The notes under the pieces are model-generated. The model worked only from the letters and a program-made list of their open reading frames with translations. It made no database searches and had not been told where the DNA came from. A DNA stretch of 23,911 bases from contig WION01000700.1 of NCBI GenBank assembly GCA_015039365.1, positions 1-23,911 of the forward strand. The letters run 5' to 3'. Below, in pieces: positions 1 through 9,400 of this stretch; the first letter of the stretch is position 1, and every line of letters begins with the position of its first letter. The position numbers were made by a program, and so were the translations under genes. This stretch comes from Amanita rubescens (taxonomy: Eukaryota; Basidiomycota; Agaricomycetes; Agaricales; Amanitaceae).

Positions 1-1684
1 CCCAGCATCGACTTGAGACGCTGAAGTGATCCGCTCGTGACCATTGGGATTTGGTTGGTTTGGACCAGTGGCAGATGGCGCTGTTATTGGCAGTGATGGA
101 ACCACCGTTGAACGCGCCACATAGGGACAAAACGAGCGATGCTCCTTGAGCAGATCAAAGGGACGCTGCAATTGTTGTTGTCTAGTTGGAGTATAGTTCG
201 CTGTTCCCTGGGCAACTGTATCGTGTTCACTAGTCGTAGGTCGAGGAGCAAACGCCCAAAGCCCAACACGTCTCTGGCATAGAGGGCAACAAAGCAGTGT
301 ATTTTCGGGAGATGATATCTTGTTGTTCAAGGAGAGTGTGCTTAATTTTGAAACAGGGGATGTGGGCGACCTTGGACTGTATGGAAATCGGGATATTGAT
401 GGAGTCCTAGGTGGCGTCATAGTTGGTCCCACAGAGCTTGCCCGAGATGAAGGCGCGCGACATGACGTCTCGAACGTGGTGTGAGATATCATTGACCATC
501 CAAACAACGCTGTCAGGATAGCATTGTCCGAAGGTTCGCTATGCTCTTGGACAGGTGAACTTGGCCGTGAAGCGGAACCTTCATCTCCAAGACGCGATGC
601 AAAGGGGGAACTCAAAGATAATGACGTAAATATTGAGTTAAGAGATTGGAGCTGTTTCATCGTCTATCGTCTGGTGTCAGAGAGAATCGCTATCTTAAAT
701 GATGTTCACTGACCAAAGGATGCATTATTATGATACCGCTAAGCAAAGGATCTAAAGCAATCGCGTTCCGTTTCAGTTCCTTAAGCATGGTGGCTGGGGG
801 TTGCAATGGCACCCGATAAATCGAGTCTCATAGAGTTTGAGCAACAGCATAGCTGAGAAACATCTGAGACTTACCATCACATTGTCGACGCTTCCATGGA
901 CAACCATCCTTATGGGCATCAACCAGAGAAACTCTTTGCTTTTCAAGCAAGGCATGTGCTAGATGTAGAGTAAGCCAGGCCAAATGTTCAACGTACCTTC
1001 CTTACCAGCTTCTCGAGTCATGCCATTGCGTCCCACCACAACCCAAGAACTTTTACACAGTCCGCAGACTAGTCTATCTTTGCCATCGTTTATCCAGCCA
1101 CATTTTGCAGCGGCGACGGCGTCTATAGCAGGGGGTTTGTTTGCATACGTTGCTAGTTTATATGTCACAAGTCGGGATAGAAACGATGAAATGGAAGACG
1201 GTCGATATTCAGTTGCGGCAGACAAAGGCAAGATAGGTTTTGTCTGATTTCCAAGTCTGTACGGTTGCGATTTCTTTGTGCGAGACGCTGCACGGGATAG
1301 AATGGCAAATAGATTCGGTGCACTTTTTGACAGTTGCTCGGGGCTGTGAGATGACTGACTGATTCAAAGTCGGGCAAATGTAAGGATCAATCAACGGCCC
1401 TTACATTTTCGTGTCCTGGACCTTAGATTTTACGCCATATTTTGCTAATGTAGAATAGAATGAACCGGACATATGCATCCTTCTCTTTGGAGAGAGGCGG
1501 TCCGAGGTGCCCTTCGAACTGACCGCGGAACTGACCGCTTCGTCCAGGACCAGGAAGGCTTGGTGGAATTTTCGCTAAAAGCATGAAATTTAGAACAACA
1601 TCCGTCGCAAATGTAGGAGTGACCTACTTTGGTGGAGCGAATAGCACCGGCATTTGCACTCTCTGGGTCGGCAGTAGTGTCCAT
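1..1684 (-). CDS. NIPA/Rsm1-like C3HC zinc-finger protein (3' end outside window)
   Basis: Exons (minus strand): 1684-1628, 1574-1405, 1343-1006, 958-875, 826-714 and 663 running off the left edge; the first 475 residues are visible. The start ATG at 1684 opens MDTTADPESAN and the joined frame has no stop. Two zinc modules are seen. The first has a CGW at 157, C169/C172, then AHKDGCPW with H204 and C208. The second has C380-x2-C383, QRRVGLW, then H429-x3-C433 (EHRSFCPYV). This two-module layout is that of the C3HC/Rsm1 family: S. pombe Rsm1 in mRNA export, and animal NIPA, an F-box-like nuclear protein. Nuclear location and a role in RNA export or ubiquitin ligation are inferred from family only. 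A Ser/Pro-rich linker of about 110 residues separates the modules. The start is about 100 bp from tRNA-Leu and points away from RPP0. The intron at 664-713 uses GTCAGT; the other donors are standard. Confidence 0.85.
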
Positions 1685-1749
1685 GCTTCAAAATACTATG
1701 AGTTGGTTCGACGTGTGTTCAACGTCACGCGTCACACGTTCAGATGAGT

Positions 1750-1755
1750 TATAAA
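1750..1755 (+). promoter_or_regulatory. TATA-like element upstream of tRNA-Leu
   Basis: TATAAA lies 34 nt upstream of the first base of the mature tRNA, a spacing like that of upstream TATA elements used by Pol III at some fungal and plant tRNA genes. Position and sequence are seen; function is inferred. It could equally serve the minus-strand zinc-finger gene that starts at 1684. Confidence 0.3.
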
Positions 1756-1783
1756 CATTTTCATTAGTCGTCTTTGTAGACGC

Positions 1784-1880
1784 GGTAGCGTGGCCGAGTT
1801 GGTCTAAGGCGTTGGATTTAAGAAACTTCTTGATTCCCAATGGGCGAAAGTCCGCGCGAGTTCGAACCTCGCCGCTACCA
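1784..1880 (+). tRNA. tRNA-Leu (anticodon TAA) with short intron
   Basis: The acceptor stem GGTAGCG (1784-1790) pairs with CGCTACC (1873-1879), followed by discriminator A1880. The D arm is GCC...GGC. The anticodon TAA is at 1819-1821 in the loop TTTAAG. A long class II variable arm (TGGGCGAAAGTCC) is followed by a T arm GCGAG-TTCGAAC-CTCGC. About 12 extra nucleotides after position 37 (near 1823-1834) form a canonical-position intron; its CTTGA can pair with TTAAG of the anticodon loop. A Pol III terminator TTTT is at 1885-1888. One oddity is that the 3' anticodon stem reads CCCAA against TTGGA, leaving an A31-C39 mismatch. The gene's 3' half is part of an exact tandem duplication. Confidence 0.88.
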
Positions 1881-2045
1881 AATATTTTATTACTAAAATA
1901 TTGTGCTCTCGATACAGGACTCGGGAAACCTTGGTCGCGATTCCCAATGGGCGAAAGTCCGCGCGAGTTCGAACCTCGCCGCTACCAAATATTTTATTAC
2001 TAAAATATTGTGCTCTCGATACAGGACTCGGGAAACCTTGGTCGC
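1832..2045 (+). repeat. Exact 107-bp tandem duplication (two copies)
   Basis: Copy 1 is 1832-1938 and copy 2 is 1939-2045; I find no difference between them by eye. Each unit starts at the 3' edge of the tRNA intron. It holds the 3' half of tRNA-Leu including the B box, the TTTT terminator, a 9-bp perfect hairpin (AATATTTTA/TAAAATATT, 1881-1902 and 1988-2009) and about 36 bp of flank. Identity suggests a recent duplication, or an assembly artefact. Confidence 0.95.
1939..1987 (+). pseudogene. Orphan 3' half of tRNA-Leu
   Basis: This is the second copy of the tRNA 3' portion: 3' anticodon stem, variable arm, T arm and acceptor 3' strand CGCTACC-A. It has no 5' half and no A box, so it cannot give a tRNA alone. 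It retains an intact B box (GAGTTCGAACCTC) and a TTTT run at 1992-1995. An isolated B box can bind TFIIIC in other fungi; that it does so here is inference. Confidence 0.85.
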
Positions 2046-2419
2046 ACCTAAATCAATGTCGCGCCACGGGATTGTCTTTTTTGAAATATGTACGCAGGAT
2101 GCACCAAGATGTTTGAATTCGCAAACAATGCAAGGCATTTCCCGAGTATTGAACCTCCGAAACCTAAATCTTATCTGTGCCATTTCGCACGCTGGTATCC
2201 ACAGGTCAGCACTTGCTATCTTCCACCGTATTAGCCTTGAAAAATCCATTGGCACTTCAAGGTTCGTTATTACAGGGGTTACGACAGCACATGCTCACAA
2301 TGCATTGTAGAGGTCAATAGGGAGGCATTAGCTATTATCATTGAAACAGCCATGTCTGTTGTCCAGCAACTCACTAGCCTGGACGTGCTGACTACTCGAT
2401 AGATCAACCAAAATCTAAA
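2046..2419. other. Intergenic, RPP0 promoter and leader
   Basis: I see no gene here. Short frames on both strands lack family resemblance. A 16-codon ATG-to-TAG frame at 2352-2402 ends 17 bp before the RPP0 start; it would be a uORF only if transcription begins upstream of it. I recognise no clear TATA box or named ribosomal-protein promoter element. Confidence 0.5.
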
Positions 2420-3453
2420 ATGGGTGCATCTCGTGCTGACAAGGAATTATACTTCCAAAAACTCAAGGAACTACTTAGCAAATACCGTGAGTATAATGCA
2501 GCAGTCGCAAGGAAGACCTGACTCGTGATTAGCTTCCATCTTCATTGTTAACGTCGACAATGTCGGTTCGAACCAAATGCATCAGATTCGTGTGGCCCTC
2601 CGTGGTAAAGGAGTTGTTTTGATGGGCAAGAACACCATGGTCCGCCGGGCCCTTCGTTCAATCCTGACCGAGAACCCGCAATACGAGCGACTTTTACCTC
2701 ACGTCAAGGGCAACATTGGATTTGTCTTCACTGACCAGGACCTCAAGGATGTTCGTGAAATTATTGTCGCGAACAAGGTTGCCGCACCTGCTCGTGCCGG
2801 AGCATTTGCTCCCAAGGATGTCACCGTTCCTGGTGGCAACACTGGAATGGAGCCCGGAAAGACGTCCTTCTTTCAGGCTCTCGGTATTCCGACCAAGATT
2901 GCACGTGGTACGATTGAAATTGTATCAGACGTCAAGGTCGTCACAGCTGGAACGCGTGTGGGCCCATCTGAGGCCACGCTGCTGAACATGTTGAACATCT
3001 CACCGTTTACTTATGGTATGACGGTGATCCAGATTTATGACAGAGGCAACGCATTCCCGTCGAGCGTTCTCGATGTGGATGAGCAGGAGCTTGTTGATCG
3101 CTTCTTGAGTGGTATCAAGACTATCGCAGCGATTTCCCTGGCGCTCAATTATCCGACAATCGTGTCTGTAACGCACTCTCTTGTGAACGCGTACAAAAAC
3201 CTTATTGCAGTTGCCCTTACGACTGAGTACACGTTTGAAGGAGCAGAAAAGGTAATAATAGTACATAATCGGAAGAAACGAAAGCTGACGCGGCGGATAG
3301 ATTAAGGAGTATCTGGAGAACCCCGAGGCATTCGCGGTTGCGGCACCCGCCGAGACTGCGGCAGCGCCAGCCGCGGAGGTAGCCAAGGCTGAGGAGAAGG
3401 AGGAGGAGAAGGAAGAGTCGGATGATGATATGGGCTTTGGCTTGTTCGACTAG
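2420..3453 (+). CDS. RPP0: 60S acidic ribosomal protein P0 (uL10)
   Basis: Exons: 2420-2486, 2533-3251, 3307-3453; 310 aa, normal for eukaryotic P0. It forms the base of the ribosomal stalk, binds the GTPase-centre region of 25S rRNA and anchors P1/P2 dimers to recruit elongation factors. The N-terminus [19 protein letters not shown] leads into [17 protein letters not shown] and the conserved [10 protein letters not shown] core. After an Ala/Glu/Lys-rich hinge the protein ends [13 protein letters not shown], the P-protein tail. Exon 1 joins in phase within Y-P (TAC C|CT), giving the family's [13 protein letters not shown]. The second intron is 55 nt and ends TTAAG. The stop lies only 96 bp before the likely TPS1 start on the same strand. 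Confidence 0.97.
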
Positions 3454-3549
3454 ATTAGCAATGACGTAATCCAAGATCGATTGTAGCAAATGCCAGAAAA
3501 GGAAGGTCAATGCCTTTATAGGCAGCCCATCCTCTTCCGGCCGTTTCCA
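3454..3549 (+). promoter_or_regulatory. Very short RPP0-TPS1 spacer
   Basis: These 96 bp must hold the RPP0 3' UTR and poly(A) site as well as the TPS1 leader, unless the TPS1 promoter lies inside RPP0. A small palindrome, TGCCT-TTAT-AGGCA (3511-3524), contains a TATA-like TTTATA about 30 bp before the TPS1 ATG. I see no AATAAA and no stress element (CCCCT or AGGGG) within the spacer. Confidence 0.4.
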
Positions 3550-5287
3550 ATGGCTTCCTCCAATAGCGGTCATCTCGTCGTCGTATCCAACAGGCTTCCT
3601 GTCACGATAACAAAGGATGCCTCTGGCGAATACCACTTCAAAATGTCCTCGGGTGGCCTCGTCTCCGCCCTTTCTGGCTTCAAGAAGTCTCTTAGTTTCA
3701 CCTGGATCGGCTGGCCCGGTTTCTTCATCCCCCAGAAGGACCGCCCAATAGTCAACAAACGTTTGATGGAGGAATACTCTTGTCAGGCCGTATATCTCGA
3801 CGATGATGTAGCGGATAGACATTACAACGGCTTTTCTAATTCCATCCTTTGGCCATTGTTTCACTACCATCCCGGCGAAATGAACTTTGACGAAGAAAAC
3901 TGGCTTGCCTATCGCCAGGCGAACTTGCAGTTCGCAGAGGCGGTGCACCAACAGTTGACTCCTGGCGCCATGGTCTGGGTCCAAGACTACCATCTTATGC
4001 TTCTTCCCATGTTACTCCGCGGCCTCATCGATGGTCGGAATCTTACCGGAGAGTTATCGGGCCCCGAATTCTCTAAGATTAGAGAAGGCGTAGAGAGCTC
4101 AGATGACGCCGAATATATCCCAGGCGTTAGGATAGGCTTTTTCCTACATACGCCTTTCCCAAGCAGTGAGATCTATCGGTAAGCTCGCTTATCTACATCA
4201 ATGATTCAACCCCTAATCTCATCTTATCAGGATCTTACCGGTCCGCAGAGAGATTCTTCTTGGTATTCTGTACTGCGACTTGATTGGATTCCACACCTAT
4301 GACTATGCGCGACACTTTTTGTCTTCATGCACTCGCATTCTCGGTCTTCCTACTGTGCCGAATGGTGTTGAATTTGAAGGGAGAATGGCACACGTCGGAA
4401 CTTTCCCTATTGGCATTGAGCCAGGCTCTTTCATAGAGGTAGCGTATATTCTCACCGCATTCGAACGACACTTAAATTTCCATCTCAGAACTTGAAGAAG
4501 GAGTCAGTGAAAGCCCGCATCGCACAGCTGGAACAACGCTTCAACGGCGTCAAAGTTATCGTTGGTGTGGACAGATTAGATTACATCAAGGGGGTACCCC
4601 AAAAGCTACATGCGCTGGAGCTGTTTTTGACTCAGCACCCTGAGTGGATTGGAAAGGCATGTCGACGTCCGTAAAACTGCGTGATGCATGTGACGCAATG
4701 GAATTCCCAGGTCGTATTAGTTCAATTGGCCGTTCCCTCTCGTCAGGACGTAGAAGAATACCAGAACTTACGCTCCACCGTAAATGAACTTGTAGGGCGC
4801 ATCAATGGGCGCTTTGGCACTGTGGAATTTATGCCAATACATTTCATGCACAAGAGTTTGCCATTCGACGAACTCTGCGCGCTGTACGCCGTCAGCGATG
4901 TTTGTCTGGTGTCAAGTACACGAGACGGAATGAATTTGGTATGTTGACATGTGTGCTCAGTGGTTTTCCCTGGTTTTCACATGCTGGCAGGTTTCCTACG
5001 AGTATATCGCCTGTCAGCAAGCACGCCAAGGTGTCATGATCCTATCCGAATTCGCAGGGGCAGCCCAAAGTCTGAATGGTTCCCTTGTTGTCAACCCTTG
5101 GGATTCACAGCAAGTTGCTGATGCAATCCACGAGGCTGTGACTATGGACGCTGCGACTCGCGCGGAGAACCATAAAAAGCTTTTCAAATATGTAAACAAA
5201 TATAGTGCGGCGTTCTGGGGCAGTAGTTTCATAAAGGAAATGGATAGGATCAAAGCTGCGGCTGCCAAGTCCGACACCGTCCCTTGA
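3550..5287 (+). CDS. TPS1: Alpha,alpha-trehalose-phosphate synthase (UDP-forming)
   Basis: Exons: 3550-4178, 4231-4438, 4489-4656, 4711-4938, 4991-5287; 509 aa, close to yeast Tps1. This GT20 enzyme makes trehalose-6-phosphate from UDP-glucose and glucose-6-phosphate in the cytosol, for stress protection and control of glycolytic entry. Motifs in order: VVVSNRLPVT, SSGGLVSAL, HYNGFSNSILWPLFHYHPGE, QDYHLMLLP, FFLHTPFPSSEIYR, LIGFHTYDYARHFLSS, VGVDRLDYIKGVPQKLHA, VAVPSR-type LAVPSRQDVEEYQ, VSSTRDGMNLVSYEYIACQ and ILSEFAGAAQSLNG. I prefer the ATG at 3550 because it starts right before the conserved strand. An in-frame ATG at 3490 would add 20 unremarkable residues. Intron 3 (4657-4710) begins GCATGT, a GC-AG intron, needed for the conserved GKVVLVQ. 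There is no C-terminal phosphatase domain, as expected for Tps1. Confidence 0.96.
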
Positions 5288-6421
5288 GCGCGGGGTTGAG
5301 TATTCTAGACTGGTTTTCGTTTGTTCTTTTCGAAGTTGTCAGCTTTGTTTTGTAGACTGTATGGAAGACATTCGCGTTACATTTCGATATCTTTATCAAT
5401 CCTGTTGTTAGATTTATGTAGACCTTCAATCGAGCATCGCTCGCTCCCCGAAGTCGAATACAATGTTTAAGATTTTGTAGATGTCGAGATATTTTCAGTA
5501 TAGCTGCTTAAGAAGTTATAATTGCCTGTTTTGGAAAACATACATTATTCGACCTTCCATTTGGTGCATTTATGTAAAATTCAAATGCTGTTGAACGTTG
5601 CAACGTTGAGCAGCGGACGAACGTACCACTCAGATGCACATGATTTTATCACTACGAATCTAGAACGAGTTTACCTACGTCGAACAAGCGGTGACGATGA
5701 GGAAGTTTGATAAGTTGTCTGGAACTCAGCATCCGCATTAGCCGATCTTCCCATATTTTGTCAGGCTTTAACACAAGACTAAGCGGTTCGTGATTCTACT
5801 ACGAAGAGATCGCCAAGACGTGGTAAGGAGATTCAGCCTCTGTCTGACCATGATCTTCTAATAGCAATCCCGCCTGCGGCAGAGAAAGTATATTTGATCC
5901 AGATCGAGTTAGACCTGCACAGGACCTGTAAAAGGCTTCCTCAGCGAAGATGCCAACAGGAACAGAAACTGCGCAGGGGGTGATGTCGCGGTGCTGTGTA
6001 ATGCTGTCTGCCAAACAGAAATCAGGATGATGGTTATAAAGGAGCAAACCCTGTACGACCTGTGAAATTTTCAATCAAGGTCCTCGTACTGAACAAATGG
6101 TATGTGAAAAAGAAATTATTCAACAAGCCTAGTATGATCTCATCCACATGGGAGAACCTGTGGACATCACTTTCGTAGAGATCACACTGAATGGATCTGG
6201 ACTTATCTAGACTGTATATGATCCCGTATGCTATGTTAGTATGTATAATAAGTGATGGGATCTGATTGTGCCTATGAGTGAGTTGCAATGCCATATAGAT
6301 ACACTCTGTCTGTGATTTGCCATGGTATAAGTACCTGAATAAAGTAATTTGCCATGTATCGCGATCGTACGATGTGTGTATTATGTAAATATAAGCTAGC
6401 CATGAATGTGGAATGGGGAGT
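5288..6421. other. Convergent intergenic stretch, no gene seen
   Basis: This AT-rich stretch lies between the convergent 3' ends of TPS1 and the Ca2+-ATPase gene. Short frames on both strands (for example around 5522-5710 and 5799-6074) show no family motif, no plausible splice extension and no membrane or signal pattern I would defend. I found no RNA gene. A short direct repeat ATTTGCCATG occurs near 6315 and 6347. Confidence 0.5.
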
Positions 6422-9400
6422 CTATTGTTGATTATGCTGAGATAGTCTCTGAAATGCTGAATTGTCGTGTGTAGTGCTTGGGTGCATATTCAATCTACCA
6501 AAAAACAATGCCGCCGATGACTTGGATGGATCTGACTGGGCTGGATCAGAGAGGTCACGCTTGCCATAATATTGACCGCCAGCGATGGCACCTGCCATCA
6601 AGGTGGGTGCCATAGTCAGAATAGATGACCTAAAGGTGGCATTAGAATATTCACGGGGGGACAATGCTATGAGACTTACGTCTTCATTGTCTGCTGCATT
6701 GCTTCTGGATGTATCTTTGCCAGCCGACTTTTCGCAACAAACGATGATGATCGTAAGCGTCCTCCGCGAACACTCGCGAAAAACTTGAGGTTATCGCGAA
6801 CAAGTGAAATCGCATGATTCCAGCCATCGGATTCAGGATCCTGAGTAGGGAGGAAAGATTTGCTTCGACCAAATAATCCTAGTGCCTTAAAAGCTCGTTC
6901 AAATGGGCCGTTGGGGAGCAGTCTAACCAAGACACCGAGTGGAAGTGATCCAAAGCCAAGCGCAAGCGATATTCCCCATTCACGGCCAGCGATCCTCGTG
7001 ACTTGAAAGGCGTTCCCTCCAACGAAGACAATAAGGACCTGCACTGCAATTTCTGGCGGGGACATCAGGAAGTTGGGAATGGGGAATGGCAGATCACTTA
7101 CCAATCAATGTGATCGCGATGAAGTAATAATTCTTCGAGATGCCCTCCCAGACGTTTAGCTTACGATCTAGTCTTCTGGAATTGATGGAGTTAAATATTT
7201 GTGCAAAAACGAAAGAGTTGAAAGCGACCGTTTGTACGACAGTCTGATTGTGCTGTGAATTGCTGAACCCGAGTATCTTAAGACCAAGAAAATGAAAAAT
7301 GAGTGTGAAGGCGACCTGATATGTCGACTGGAATAATATCATTTTGTACATGTCGGTGGAAAATAAGGGCGCCGCTTTATGGTCAGGCTTGCGATCAAGT
7401 AAGGACTCCGACGCAGGATCTGTCGCTAGTGCCAGAGCAGCAAAGGTATCCATAATTATGTTGATCCACAGCAGTTGGACGGCAGTTAGAGCAGATTGTT
7501 CCGAAGCGGAAGCAACGGCAGTGACAAAGGTAACCACGACGGCTGTGACATTGGTGGAAATTTGAAACTGCAGAAACTTCCGTACTGCGTCATTTACGCA
7601 TCGGCCCCAGATGATTGCCTTAACAATCGAAGCAAAGTTGTCATCCATGAGGATTATATCCGAAGCCTCCTTAGCGACTTCTGTGCCAGCAATACCCATG
7701 GAAAAGCCAACATTCGCTGTCTTGAGCGCTGGACCATCATTGGTACCATCTCCTGTGACACCAACGACGTGATCAAGTCGTTTAAGAGTTTCTACCAGGA
7801 TCTTCTTGTCTTCAGGAGATGACCGAGCTAGAACCTGTAAACTGGGAACAATTTCCATACGTTCCGGGGCTGAAAGCTGACGGAACTTGGGTCCTTCCAT
7901 AATGACTCCTCCAGGAGAATATATTCCACATTGAGAAGCGATTGACCTCGCGGTAAGAATATTGTCGCCAGTGCACATCTTTACGGAAACGCCTGCTTTA
8001 TGGCATTTGAGGACTGCGTCCTGAACGCCCTCGCGTAAGGGATCTTCAATACCGACAATGCCTATGAGGGTGAGGTCAAACGCTAGCGCCTCGAACGGTA
8101 TATTGCCGTATTCATCGGATTGCGTCTCTGCTGGGGGCCATTGCTGAAAATCTGCGTAGCAGAGGGCAATGGTTCGGAGGCTCTGATTGGCGTAATACAT
8201 TATTGTCCTGTTGATGTTGTCTTCCGCTTGCTCTTCCATTGACTCAGTCTCAATATCAGACTGGTCGGTCGTATGCTGGGACTTGCGAACGACAACATAT
8301 CTGACGCATTTCTTTGTAAGAATTTCGCTAGCCCCTTTCAAATGTAGGCGCCAACGGTCAGGCAATCTCAAAACAACCCCCATAGCCTTCCGTTCGCTCG
8401 AAAATGGGATCATTTGAACAATCTTCGCCGATTCTCTTATTGAACGAAAACTTGGCCAATTGAGCTCTTTCGCAAATTGCAGCAATGCCGTTTCTGTCTT
8501 GCTTCCAATAAAATCTGTTCTCCCTGTCACAGGATCGACGTCTTCAAAAGCTGTAGAGTTTGTGGCAATGGCCTCATTGAGTAATGTAATAAGTTGGGCA
8601 GGTAAAATGCTGTTCAACTCCGTATAAATGATCGAGAAATCCTCGGGAAACCTCCGGGTGCCCATGGAGACTTGTTGATCGCTAGCTGTGTTGGAGGATG
8701 ATGTGTCGCTTGAAAGCTGCCGAACGAATTTCGCATGGACGCCAATGGAGCCAGCAACAACCATCATTTTATTCTGTGTCAAAGTGCCTGTTTTGTCAGT
8801 GCATATGACAGAAGCATTTGCCATGGTTTCGCAGGAGCCGAGAACGCGGACGAGGAGGTTCTCCTCGCTCATTCGTTTGGTGGCAAACGCCAGTGCCAGG
8901 GTCACCGCCAATGGCAAACCTTCCGGGACAGCAACAACAATCAGTGTTACAGATATGATGAGAATATTGACAAATGCAATGCCGTTCTGATTCGCATTGC
9001 TAGATCCAAGGTCAGATTGTTGTGAAGAACGGAACAAGAGATTGATACAGACCGTGGTGGATTGTGCTCACCAAGTTGAACGAAAAATCGGATCATCAGA
9101 GCTGAGAAAAGTGTAAGCCCAGCAATCGAGCCGATCTTAGCAATAAGCTCTGCAAGGTCATTCAGTTTCAGCTGGAGGGGAGTGTTTTCTGCATCTCCAC
9201 GGAGAGCTGCGGGCGATGAGAAATGGCTCATTAGGACTCGAAGGAACCTTACCCATCATGATCCGGCCATTAAAACTCTTCGTACCTACTGCAACCACCA
9301 CGTATCGTCCTACGCCCTCCAAAACCTTACTTCCACTGAGCACAAAACAATCGACGTGACCGAGATCAGTTTTTCCTTGGGATAGGCTTGCGTCATGCAA

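Noticed and set aside
1893..2310. Frames of 120-135 codons on both strands over the tRNA duplication
   Set aside because: They run through the tRNA half and repeat; openness comes from the duplicated sequence, with no homology or splice support.
3217..3993. Long antisense frame (258 codons, minus strand) across the RPP0-TPS1 junction
   Set aside because: It is opposite two strongly conserved coding regions, has no family motif and follows codon bias of the sense genes.
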